A stretch of 45,712 nt of DNA from positions 1 to 45,712 of the IMG/VR virus record IMGVR_UViG_3300020466_000008; one strand, 5' to 3'. Source of the DNA: a virus. The position numbers and the translations under genes are program-made. This document shows, one piece after another, positions 38,591-45,712 of the stretch; position 1 is the stretch's first letter, and each line of letters starts with the position of its first letter. The notes beneath the pieces are model-generated. The model saw only the letters and a program-made list of their open reading frames with translations. It was not told the DNA's origin and did not search any database.

Positions 38591-39862
38591 TTAGTGTACC
38601 TCTGCCCAATTTACACCAATTTTGCCTTCGGCTGCAATAGGACAGCGTATGTTGTAGAACTCTCCAGCAAGTGTAGCGGATAGTTCCAGAGCAAATTTAA
38701 GTTCATCGGCTTGAGGTGGGTGGCATTCATATTGCAATTCGTCATGTACAAACGCTAGTTGCGATGCACACAAGTTTGTTTCTTTAACAGTGTCGTTAGC
38801 TATGACTAACCATTTCTTCGCCAAAGATGCGCTAGACCCTTGTAGTAGAAAGTTGAGTGCTTTATGCGGTGAGTCAACGTTAAGTCGTCTTCCATCAATC
38901 GCGTTAACATAGCCACGATCAGCCGCAGTTTGAACAGCAGCAAGTAGGTCAGCAAGACCCGGAATGGCTTCGATATAAGCCTTGCGAATCTCTTTGCCTT
39001 TTGCTTTAGCCTGTGAAGGGGGGAGTTGCTTGTCATAGCTTAATCCAATTTTAATGTCTCCAGCGCCGTAGAGGAAGGCGTAAGTAACTGTTTTGACGAG
39101 TTTCCTACTGATTCCAATTTTGTCTGCATTGGTTTGATGTATGTCGCCGGTGAGGAGAATGTGTGCATAACGACCCTCATCGTAGCGATGAAGATAATGG
39201 GAGAGCATACGAAGCTCAATACCAGCAAGGTCCGCACCCACCAGTATTTGTCCGGGCGTGGCGGTAAATAATTGTCTAAATCGTTCGTCACTAGGCGTCT
39301 GCGCAAGGTTTGGGTTTCGGTGGGCACAACGGCCCGTGTTAGTAGCTACACTACAATGGTGGTGGATGCGTTTAGATCTCGTAACAAGCTTCAGCCAGGC
39401 GTTCTTCCCTTCGGAGAGCATCCCTAACATCTTCGTAATCTCCAGCATCCTCAAGAACGAGAGCGCCAGGTCGGTTCCAATATCCTTCAAAGATGTTTCG
39501 TCTACGATAGGCTTCCCAGTAGCTGTCAAAGCGGTGGGGATCCATCCGCTGTGTGTCTTCAATATCCATGCTATGTGGTCCCGTGATGTGGGGTTAAACT
39601 CCTTCAGTCGTGTAAATTCGGCACCTGCGATGTAGCCTTTGCTTTTGTTATCTCGCTTAGGAGTGAATCTCTGTCCTGGGACGAGAGGGTACCGCTTTCG
39701 TAGTAGTGAATCAATGTTTTCAAGTTCAGTTCGGAGAGCTGATGCAAGTTCCCATGCAGCTCGTTCATCAAAATACCATCCATGTTGTTCCTGTGCAGTT
39801 AATATAGTAGCTACTTGGTGCTCCATTTGGAGCCAGTCAGGTAGGGGAGGAAATGCTTCCAT
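38591..39862 (-). CDS. DNA polymerase, polymerase domain (family A, T7 gp5-like)
   Basis: The thumb, palm and fingers of a T7-type DNA polymerase (423 residues). Motif A reads Ala-Asp-Leu-Ala-Gly-x-Glu-Leu-Arg, motif B Lys-Thr-Val-x-Tyr-x-Phe-Leu-Tyr-Gly-Ala-Gly, motif C Val-His-Asp-Glu. The exonuclease domain is in a separate frame upstream, overlapping by 52 bases. Adding one C to a C4 run (39844-39847) would fuse both into a single protein of about 590 residues with a natural linker, so the split is either real or a one-base assembly error. Confidence 0.93.
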   Translation of the reverse strand: MEAFPPLPDWLQMEHQVATILTAQEQHGWYFDERAAWELASALRTELENIDSLLRKRYPLVPGQRFTPKRDNKSKGYIAGAEFTRLKEFNPTSRDHIAWILKTHSGWIPTALTATGKPIVDETSLKDIGTDLALSFLRMLEITKMLGMLSEGKNAWLKLVTRSKRIHHHCSVATNTGRCAHRNPNLAQTPSDERFRQLFTATPGQILVGADLAGIELRMLSHYLHRYDEGRYAHILLTGDIHQTNADKIGISRKLVKTVTYAFLYGAGDIKIGLSYDKQLPPSQAKAKGKEIRKAYIEAIPGLADLLAAVQTAADRGYVNAIDGRRLNVDSPHKALNFLLQGSSASLAKKWLVIANDTVKETNLCASQLAFVHDELQYECHPPQADELKFALELSATLAGEFYNIRCPIAAEGKIGVNWAEVH

Positions 39863-40335
39863 AATTTACGTGTTACAACAACGTCTTGTGCCATATAATC
39901 TTCCATCTCTTGACTCCATGAATCCCACGCTGTTTCGATCTCAGCCTTATGTTCACCCAGGCGGTAACCGTAGGCTTTGAGACTGTGTGATCCGTACAGT
40001 TTAGCAGGCATGTCAAGCCATTTGCGTTTCTTATCAATGTCTAATAGATTAGCGTGATACACGTGAGACAGGATAAGAGTGTCAACTGCTTGACCTTTAA
40101 AGTCAAAGAATGGGTAGCATTTCTTAAGAGCCGGTAAATCGTAGTTAATAATGTTATGGCCGACCACATGTTCTGCTTCTTCAAGCATTGTGACAGCCCT
40201 TGTTATCGGTTCACCGGTTCCAACGTCGTTAAAGATTGAAGTCTGATCATTATCTATATCATAGATACAGACACAGTGAATAGAGCTTACATCTTTCAAA
40301 AGGCCATTAGCCTCAACGTCAAATACTAGGTTCAT
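39811..40335 (-). CDS. DNA polymerase, 3'-5' exonuclease domain
   Basis: A 174-residue DEDD proofreading domain: Asp6-x-Glu8 (ExoI), an Asn-x-x-x-Tyr-Asp-Leu-Pro element (ExoII) near 61-68, and Tyr-Met-Ala-Gln-Asp (ExoIII) near 148-152. The last residues after Phe-Leu-Pro (about 163) run on in a frame that stops 11 codons later, while the polymerase frame continues the expected linker. The start overlaps the previous small gene by 17 bases. Confidence 0.92.
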   Translation of the reverse strand: MNLVFDVEANGLLKDVSSIHCVCIYDIDNDQTSIFNDVGTGEPITRAVTMLEEAEHVVGHNIINYDLPALKKCYPFFDFKGQAVDTLILSHVYHANLLDIDKKRKWLDMPAKLYGSHSLKAYGYRLGEHKAEIETAWDSWSQEMEDYMAQDVVVTRKLWKHFLPYLTGSKWSTK

Positions 40336-40492
40336 TGAAAGTCTCTTGCTTTCGTACTTTCTTTAAAGTTTTAAGTTCTTTTTTTATTTCTTGATACGCT
40401 TCCTCTGGGCCAATCTTTCCTCCTCGTTCCATGGCAATAAGAACTTCGCATCTAATTCCAAATAAATAAAGACTTTGTTCATAGGGATTCAT
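40319..40492 (-). CDS. Hypothetical protein (57 aa)
   Basis: The ATG at 40490-40492 overlaps the TGA of the previous gene (ATGA). An ATG four codons upstream is possible. It is a helical protein with a Lys-rich second half (residues 39-50). Position between primase-helicase and DNA polymerase matches small T7 genes 4.x. Function unknown. Confidence 0.65.
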   Translation of the reverse strand: MNPYEQSLYLFGIRCEVLIAMERGGKIGPEEAYQEIKKELKTLKKVRKQETFNEPSI

Positions 40493-40683
40493 CGGTGATT
40501 CCATACGTAAGTCTTATCTACAAATTGTGCTTTGTCGATCATCGCCTGTGTTGGAGGGTTAGGCCGCTTTAATTGTGAGTAATCTAGCGATGGGTGCTCA
40601 TACTCATACCAAGGATGCACCCAGGGTTTATAGGGACTAGATTCAGAAATCGGTTGACGGGTTGAAATGGGGTTCAGCTTCAT
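40489..40683 (-). CDS. Hypothetical protein (64 aa)
   Basis: A 64-residue protein rich in Pro, Tyr and Trp in its first half. It starts 41 bases inside the end of the primase-helicase gene and ends in an ATGA overlap. No family is recognised. Confidence 0.65.
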   Translation of the reverse strand: MKLNPISTRQPISESSPYKPWVHPWYEYEHPSLDYSQLKRPNPPTQAMIDKAQFVDKTYVWNHR

Positions 40684-42220
40684 TAGTTTCTGTAAATTGG
40701 CATGTATTAAGGTTATATTTCAAGTGGCAAGCGATGCCAGTCTCGCCAGAGTATCGATTTTTAAGGACTCGCACAGTTGTATTAGCGTCAGCAGATCTGT
40801 CTTGTTGATCTCTTTCGAGTCCAATAACTCCGTCAGATAGCTGTGCAATTGCCGCGCTTCCGCGGAGCTGTCCAAGTGTGACGCGTGCTCCTTCCTCATG
40901 GCCTTGATCAGTTTGTGAACGTCGTAAATGTGAAACTAGAAATAATGCGATGCCAGTACGTTCAACAAGTGATCGTAGCTTAGTCATCGTGGTATCAATC
41001 ATACGGCGCTCATCACCATCGAGACCGCTAAGTAGAATAGAAAGGTGATCAAGGAAGATAACCTTACAGTCCAAGGCGCTACTGAGATACTCAATACGAT
41101 TGTAGATAATGTCCGGCTCATAGCTGCCAAATCCGTCGTAGAGGAACAATTGCCATTTATCAAGAGTCCGCTGGAATGCGGTGTCAAGTTCATCGTGTTC
41201 ATGTTCTCCAAGATGGTAGGCCTTATGTTCGGCCACCGACATCAATCCAAGTGCAGTTCGTCTATTTGATTCCTCAAGAGCCAGGTAACCGAGTCGCTCC
41301 CCGTTCTGCAGTAGTGAAGTAGCAATGTGCCTACAGAATGAGGACTTGCCAACACCGCTACCCGCAGTGATTGTGATAAGTTCTCCATACCTAATACCGT
41401 GTAAGATCCGGTGTAGGCCTTGGAAGGGGTAGTCATGATTAGATGGAGGACTAGGTGTTGTTACTAGAGATCGTAATGTTTTACCATCGACAATCCCATC
41501 TGGTCGGTACTCTGTTGCATCCCAAATTGCTTTGCGGATTGCTTCAGTGTCATCAGCCATAAGTGCATCAGAAGCGTCCTTATACTTATCGTCCAACAGG
41601 GCGATGCTCACCTTTCCGGGTGGCAGAACACTAGCTGCTTCTTCAGCGGCCTTACGGCCAGGCTCGTCATTATCAAAGAATAAGACAACCTCTTCATATC
41701 CTTGTAACCAATCCAGTGATTGCTGAATACTCTTACGAGCTGAGGCAGCACCAGATGGCAGTGATACGTGAGGCCAGTTCGGCATAGCTACAGCACAGCT
41801 GGCAGCATCAAGCTCACCCTCTGTAATAACTACGCGTCTTCCATTTGATGGGAAAAGGTTCTGACCCCAAAGGGCACCAGCAACCTTGCCTTCATACTTG
41901 AAGGTCTTGTCCTTTGATTTAACTTTACATCCAACGATACGTCCACTTTTGTCTGTGTAGTAGAAACGTAGAACATTACCATCGGTGTAAATTTTGTATT
42001 TAGTACATACGTCTTCAGATATTTTCCTTCGCTTGAGCCGCACGGGCTCGCCTTGTATAGTTACGTCATGTGTCATGTGTGGTGTGGATTCGACATCATG
42101 TTGATAGGTGTGACAAGAGAAACAGAAAGTATGTCCGTCTGAGTACAACGAATTGGCATCAGACGAACCACAGTTATCACATGGTATGTGTCGTACAAAC
42201 TCACTCTCTAATTCAGCCAT
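40643..42220 (-). CDS. Primase-helicase (T7 gp4-like)
   Basis: A bifunctional primase and replicative helicase of 525 residues (T7 gp4A 566). The zinc-binding domain has Cys14/Cys17 and Cys33/Cys36. The TOPRIM primase core has Glu135 in Ile-Thr-Glu-Gly-Glu and Asp-Asn-Asp at 183-185. The RecA-type helicase has Walker A Gly-Ser-Gly-Val-Gly-Lys292-Ser and a Walker B Ile-Phe-Leu-Asp-His. Order after endonuclease I and before DNA polymerase is as in T7. Confidence 0.95.
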   Translation of the reverse strand: MAELESEFVRHIPCDNCGSSDANSLYSDGHTFCFSCHTYQHDVESTPHMTHDVTIQGEPVRLKRRKISEDVCTKYKIYTDGNVLRFYYTDKSGRIVGCKVKSKDKTFKYEGKVAGALWGQNLFPSNGRRVVITEGELDAASCAVAMPNWPHVSLPSGAASARKSIQQSLDWLQGYEEVVLFFDNDEPGRKAAEEAASVLPPGKVSIALLDDKYKDASDALMADDTEAIRKAIWDATEYRPDGIVDGKTLRSLVTTPSPPSNHDYPFQGLHRILHGIRYGELITITAGSGVGKSSFCRHIATSLLQNGERLGYLALEESNRRTALGLMSVAEHKAYHLGEHEHDELDTAFQRTLDKWQLFLYDGFGSYEPDIIYNRIEYLSSALDCKVIFLDHLSILLSGLDGDERRMIDTTMTKLRSLVERTGIALFLVSHLRRSQTDQGHEEGARVTLGQLRGSAAIAQLSDGVIGLERDQQDRSADANTTVRVLKNRYSGETGIACHLKYNLNTCQFTETNEAEPHFNPSTDF

Positions 42221-42564
42221 TCGTTGGGGATAGATCGAAAATGTGTCCAGGGAAAACCATGCTTTTCAGCCCACTTCGCATATGTAGTACGTGAGCCCTT
42301 GTATATTTTATTGTAAGGAGCTTGGAATACAAAGCGAATATCAAGATCGGGATGTTGCTTTTTAACAGCAATCATCTTGCGTCTATCATCCGGGCTAAGG
42401 TGGCCCTTGGCTTCAAGCATAATACCTGATGGCAAAATGAAGTCGGGTGAGTAGTTGCAGCTTAATACATATGGTAGTTTAACACTTTCGTATTCATAAC
42501 AAACTCCAGAGTCGGAGAGAAAGTCAGCGACCTTCTTCTCCAAACCAGAGCGGAAGTTAGTCAT
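42208..42564 (-). CDS. Endonuclease I, Holliday junction resolvase (T7 gp3-like)
   Basis: A 118-residue nuclease with the T7 endonuclease I active site: an early Glu (residue 9 or 24), then Pro-Asp-Phe near 39-41 and Leu-Glu-Ala-Lys near 50-53. It resolves branched replication intermediates and breaks down host DNA. Length is shorter than T7 gp3 (149). It overlaps its two neighbours by 8 and 13 bases. Confidence 0.92.
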   Translation of the reverse strand: MTNFRSGLEKKVADFLSDSGVCYEYESVKLPYVLSCNYSPDFILPSGIMLEAKGHLSPDDRRKMIAVKKQHPDLDIRFVFQAPYNKIYKGSRTTYAKWAEKHGFPWTHFRSIPNEWLN

Positions 42565-42742
42565 CGATTGCTTTTTCTACGATTTCTTCCACAATTTCGC
42601 CAACAGCTCGCCGCATTTCGTATTTGAAATCGTTGCGGTCAGCCTTGTAACGGGTGACAGTAATAGCAGGCAGATCGATGGTGAATACACCCTCGTAGAG
42701 TCCGAGTTCGGCATTCTTTGTTACGGTAAAATCAGAAGTCAT
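42557..42742 (-). CDS. Hypothetical protein between SSB and endonuclease I (61 aa)
   Basis: The ATG at 42740-42742 lies inside the SSB end. The protein has a beta-rich start and an acidic C-terminal helix (residues 48-61). T7 has the host polymerase inhibitors gp2 and gp2.8 near this place, but I see no similarity that would identify it. Confidence 0.65.
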   Translation of the reverse strand: MTSDFTVTKNAELGLYEGVFTIDLPAITVTRYKADRNDFKYEMRRAVGEIVEEIVEKAIDD

Positions 42743-43301
42743 CAGCAACATCCTCATCGTTATTGGTCAGGCCAACAGCAGCGTCAGCTTTGAAACCATC
42801 GGTCTTACCAAACAGTTCAGCAACAGCGGAGTCACTCAGCTCAGCTTCACCACCAGCAGTGGTGCCGCCAAGTTCGACAACCTGTACGCCAACGAGTTTA
42901 AGGCTAGTACCGTAGGTAACACCATCTTTGAGGATGTAGGGTTTTTGGAAGAAAGCAAGTTTGACCTTGGAACCACTGTACAGCGGCACGTTTTCATCAA
43001 CGATAGGAGTACCTTCAGCGTCAACCACGGGCGGGCGACGGTCTTCCTTCCAGGAGAACTTAACTTTGTAGCTATTCTCTGCGAGCTCCTCCCAGGGAGT
43101 AGGCTTCAGAGTAGAACGCTTGGGGTTCTTCAGTTTAGATTCGCACCACTTCAATACTTCGGTGCGATCTTCTTCAAGGTGCGACACCATGTTGGCGTCC
43201 ACAACAGCAGTCAGTGAGTAACCAAACTTACCGGGTTGCAGGATAGCTTGGAAGCCATCGAGCATCACAGGATCATCAGTTACAAAAGGGGCTTTAGACA
43301 T
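42732..43301 (-). CDS. Single-stranded DNA-binding protein (T7 gp2.5-like)
   Basis: A 189-residue OB-fold protein with an acidic C-terminal tail ending in Asp-Asp-Phe, as in T7 gp2.5, where the terminal Phe contacts polymerase and helicase. Basic and aromatic residues are spread through 60-125. It starts in a TAATG overlap with the RNA polymerase stop. Confidence 0.88.
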   Translation of the reverse strand: MSKAPFVTDDPVMLDGFQAILQPGKFGYSLTAVVDANMVSHLEEDRTEVLKWCESKLKNPKRSTLKPTPWEELAENSYKVKFSWKEDRRPPVVDAEGTPIVDENVPLYSGSKVKLAFFQKPYILKDGVTYGTSLKLVGVQVVELGGTTAGGEAELSDSAVAELFGKTDGFKADAAVGLTNNDEDVADDF

Positions 43302-45649
43302 TAGCAGAAAAAATAAGTAGAGTTAGTCACCATCTCGGGTTCAAGATCCCCGATCATAGGCGGTTCAGTTTCAGCGCCGATAGAATCAGCAAACTGTTTC
43401 AGGATTTCATGCTCTGCAAATAAGTGCAGGTAAGTTTCTCTGACGACGGATGATAGAGAATCCATGTCGCCAGCGCGGCATAAAACCGAATCGTGTATGA
43501 CGGCCAACGGGCCGTGAAAGCGGAGTGCAGAAATGTGGAGTAAGCTTGCATCAAGTGAATGTACTAAATTAGGTGCGGTTGCATTTTTATGATGTTTAAT
43601 ATCAACTTCGTCGCCTTGTTTAGCCACACTTACTTGACATCGACCCAGTAACTGGAGCGACAGCCTTTCAACTTCAAGCTTATTGAGTTTTTGGTGGACG
43701 ATAAAACCAGAGGGTGTTTTCCATTGAAGGAATCGATCCCCTCTCTTGATTGATTTAGCGACCTCCTCCTCAATCCATTTCATTACTGACATAGGACCAG
43801 GAAAGACCTTGTTCATGGCATCACGAACAGCAGTAACAATCTGTGTTAGCTCATCCTTATTCACTTCAACGTCAATCTCAGTAAAAGCATCACGTATGTA
43901 CTGACGGTTTGAATAAGGTTTAGCGTTATAACAAATTGTCATAACCGATCGTTTGGTTTTCTTACGATCCCAGTAAGGTCTCAATCGTTCCGGGATCTGA
44001 TCAACACTGGCTTCAGCGATAGCCTTGTAGGCATCCTGTGGCCGGTCACTAGGTAGGACATTAACCATCCGAGCTGTTGAGGCATCTTTTGCAAGACCTG
44101 CCAGGATTTGTAACCCTGAGCATGTTGCATCGACAGCAATTGGTAAGCGAGTGTAGTGCCTAGAACAATCAATAAAACAAGCATAGTAATCTTCACATGC
44201 AGCTAGGAAACACCACGGTTCAGAGACCTCCTCCCAATCGCCAATGTTACCAATCGGATCAGTAGCAACCCGCGTAATTAGCGCGTGATTGTGACTAACC
44301 CAATCGTGACGATCAGCAAGAGTAGCCTTGTCCAGACCATAAGTAGTAGCTACTTGAAACGACAACCATTTCTCATCTTCAGGGAATACAAAGGAAGCAT
44401 CCGCAAAGCTAAGTAATGATTTACCAAAGTCTGTATCTTGTGGTGTGAGAAATGCAGGTATTGGATACACCCTTCCGCGGTAATCGTAAGACCACGGCAG
44501 GTAGAATCGTTCCCGATCCTTAAATCTCCTAACAGCCTCCATCGTCATACGAGTACGACAACTCCTGCGAAAGGCTTGGCTATTTACATTGTTAACAAGA
44601 GCAGCCTTGCGCCTGTATGCGTGCCGAGATTCTTTGTTCTCTGCAATATCTACAGGTTTAGGAGGTAGTGGCATCTCAGTAATAGGAATAAACTTCCCCA
44701 CCTTAATCCCACTCTTCTCTAACTGTTCAGCTACTTCTACAATAAAGGGGTTTAACCTGTATCCTACTTTCTGGATACGGTTGAGAAATTCGTAGATTTC
44801 CTCCCCCTGTAATAGGGAGCTGTTACCCCGGCGGACCATATCGTGACCCTGCATAACCTCATTTAGTACATAGCCGCCTTGTGTATTAGGCGCCCAATCC
44901 TTTGGAGGTGTAACCATTGGCCACGCAAGCGGACTAAATAACTCGCAGTCATGCATGATGGTATCTTTCATGCGAGTGAACTCATCTGTAATGACTACAA
45001 AGTTTTCAGTCTTACGTCCGCGACGTTGGGATTCGATCGTAAACCACCCTGTTCCTTTGATAACTTGTTCAAGTAACCAGTTACCAATCTTGATGTTGTG
45101 GTTTGTGGACCATGATTCCCAAGCTGGTACATCAGCATTGTTCATAGCTTGTCGGGTATTCTTCAGCTTTTGCTGTGTACCCATGCCGCTATGTCCCTTC
45201 CAGTACTTCTTCTTGAGATACTCAAGTAAGCCTGGTGCCTCTGTTTCATAGTGTCGCATCTGACACTCATCCTGTACGGCTCTACCAATTGCAGCATTTA
45301 CTGTTGCAAGTAGTGAGTTGCGAGGTTTTGGTGAGCATACCTTATCGACTGTGACCTTGAGCGCAATGGACGCTAGAGCCAGTGATTCGATGTCATCGGT
45401 ATGTTTCCTTATCTCACGGAACGCAGGCCCGTTCTGGCCTCTTGCAAGGCGGTTTCGTGTGTCATTTATACAGTTGATGACAGAAGGTAGTTTAGCTTGG
45501 ATGCCATACGTTCCATACTCTGATGCACTAGCGTAATCTTTTTGCTCTAGTTTCTTGGTATTGGATTGTAGTTTATCCAGCCCTTTGCGTATCTGTTCAC
45601 GCTCAAGGGCGATCTGTTCTGCAATTAACAGTTCAGCTTGGTCGGGCAT
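43301..45649 (-). CDS. Single-subunit RNA polymerase (T7 gp1-like)
   Basis: This 782-residue DNA-directed RNA polymerase transcribes middle and late phage genes. Catalytic residues match T7: Asp507 (T7 D537) in Asp-Ala-Thr-Cys-Ser-Gly-Leu-Gln, Lys566 (K631), Tyr574 (Y639) and Asp720 (D812) in His-Asp-Ser. The Gly after the conserved Tyr is Asn575 here. The C-terminus ends Tyr-Phe-Phe-Cys instead of the T7 Phe-Ala-Phe-Ala. It is shorter than T7 gp1 (883), mainly in the N-terminal part. The upstream small gene overlaps its start by 17 bases. Confidence 0.96.
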   Translation of the reverse strand: MPDQAELLIAEQIALEREQIRKGLDKLQSNTKKLEQKDYASASEYGTYGIQAKLPSVINCINDTRNRLARGQNGPAFREIRKHTDDIESLALASIALKVTVDKVCSPKPRNSLLATVNAAIGRAVQDECQMRHYETEAPGLLEYLKKKYWKGHSGMGTQQKLKNTRQAMNNADVPAWESWSTNHNIKIGNWLLEQVIKGTGWFTIESQRRGRKTENFVVITDEFTRMKDTIMHDCELFSPLAWPMVTPPKDWAPNTQGGYVLNEVMQGHDMVRRGNSSLLQGEEIYEFLNRIQKVGYRLNPFIVEVAEQLEKSGIKVGKFIPITEMPLPPKPVDIAENKESRHAYRRKAALVNNVNSQAFRRSCRTRMTMEAVRRFKDRERFYLPWSYDYRGRVYPIPAFLTPQDTDFGKSLLSFADASFVFPEDEKWLSFQVATTYGLDKATLADRHDWVSHNHALITRVATDPIGNIGDWEEVSEPWCFLAACEDYYACFIDCSRHYTRLPIAVDATCSGLQILAGLAKDASTARMVNVLPSDRPQDAYKAIAEASVDQIPERLRPYWDRKKTKRSVMTICYNAKPYSNRQYIRDAFTEIDVEVNKDELTQIVTAVRDAMNKVFPGPMSVMKWIEEEVAKSIKRGDRFLQWKTPSGFIVHQKLNKLEVERLSLQLLGRCQVSVAKQGDEVDIKHHKNATAPNLVHSLDASLLHISALRFHGPLAVIHDSVLCRAGDMDSLSSVVRETYLHLFAEHEILKQFADSIGAETEPPMIGDLEPEMVTNSTYFFC

Positions 45650-45712
45650 AAGCGGTCGAGATGTCGTCTTTGAGTTGGTCCTGCATCAGTTGCAGCAGTT
45701 CAGCCTTGTGAT
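45399..45712. repeat. Right copy of near-identical contig ends
   Basis: The last 314 bases repeat bases 1-314 with 11 substitutions. They cover the first 84 codons of the complete RNA polymerase gene and the 3' part of the small gene before it. Joining the ends here restores the expected order early genes, small gene, RNA polymerase. Confidence 0.9.
45633..45712 (-). CDS. 3' part of the small early gene (second copy, cut by window edge)
   Basis: The same small protein that is complete at 235-348, here missing its first codons because the window ends. The overlapping residues are identical to the left copy, with two silent base changes. Confidence 0.6.
   Translation of the reverse strand, partial: HKAELLQLMQDQLKDDISTAYARPS

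Noticed and set aside
1-45712. Integrase or attachment site for lysogeny, as reported for some cyanopodoviruses.
   Set aside because: No reading frame shows tyrosine- or serine-recombinase motifs, and no tRNA-like core sequence was found.
1-45712. CRISPR array or insertion sequence.
   Set aside because: The only regular repeats are the 24-bp units without unique spacers, and no transposase-like frame or terminal inverted repeats are present.
1-45712. Syn5-type phage promoters (ATTGGGCACCCGTAA).
   Set aside because: I found no good match on the minus strand. The CCCGTACG octamer shared by 3227 and 29165 is too short to call a promoter.

Overview
The window looks like one complete T7-like cyanophage (marine cyanopodovirus) genome, assembled as a circle and cut inside the RNA polymerase gene. 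Every supported gene is on the minus strand, so transcription runs from high to low coordinates. Phage identity rests on the T7 gene order: single-subunit RNA polymerase, SSB, endonuclease I, primase-helicase, DNA polymerase, 5'-3' exonuclease, portal, scaffold, capsid, tail tubes A and B, three internal core proteins, tail fibre, small and large terminase. Cyanobacterial hosts are indicated by psbA (photosystem II D1), a high-light-inducible protein and an NblA-like phycobilisome-degradation adaptor. NblA points to a phycobilisome-bearing host such as marine Synechococcus rather than Prochlorococcus. I see no integrase or attachment site.

The ends (1-314 and 45399-45712) are 96-97 percent identical copies of the same locus: the 5' end of the RNA polymerase gene plus the small gene before it. 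Most of the 11 differences are synonymous, so they look like strain variation and not a true terminal repeat of one virion. The physical genome end probably lies elsewhere, most likely between the terminase/thyX genes and the early promoters (about 3.0-4.6 kb).

Layout in transcription order. Early region (about 3.3 to 0.2 kb): two consensus sigma-70 promoters, operator-like palindromes, an AT-rich block with 24-bp tandem repeats, an ArdA-type antirestriction protein and about a dozen tiny genes, many shorter than 60 codons, leading through the circle junction into the RNA polymerase. Replication and nucleotide region (45.6 to 35.1 kb): RNA polymerase, SSB, endonuclease I, primase-helicase, a DNA polymerase split into exonuclease and polymerase frames, exonuclease, NblA, DUF3310 (T7 gp1.7-like), MazG-like protein, and a compact ribonucleotide reductase with an adjacent ferritin-like candidate radical subunit. 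Structural region (34.9 to 11.1 kb): portal, scaffold, then an inserted photosynthesis cassette (psbA, hli and small basic proteins), a lysozyme-like protein, the capsid with its own terminator, tail tubes, core proteins, fibre, and a 966-residue glycine-rich adhesin that carries a cupredoxin-like domain. Late end (11.1 to 3.3 kb): 2OG-Fe(II) oxygenase, holin-like and secreted small proteins, terminases, HNH nucleases, ThyX and a small zinc-ribbon protein.

The plan is coherent. The host polymerase starts the early genes, which blunt restriction and make the phage polymerase. Phycobilisome breakdown, salvage of nucleotides (endonuclease, exonuclease, RNR, MazG, ThyX) and D1/Hli supply energy and dNTPs for replication, and virion and lysis genes follow. 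Several junctions (polymerase split, exonuclease/NblA, 74-residue reading frame/thyX) sit on C-runs where one extra base would give a tidier gene layout, so single-base homopolymer errors in the assembly are possible.
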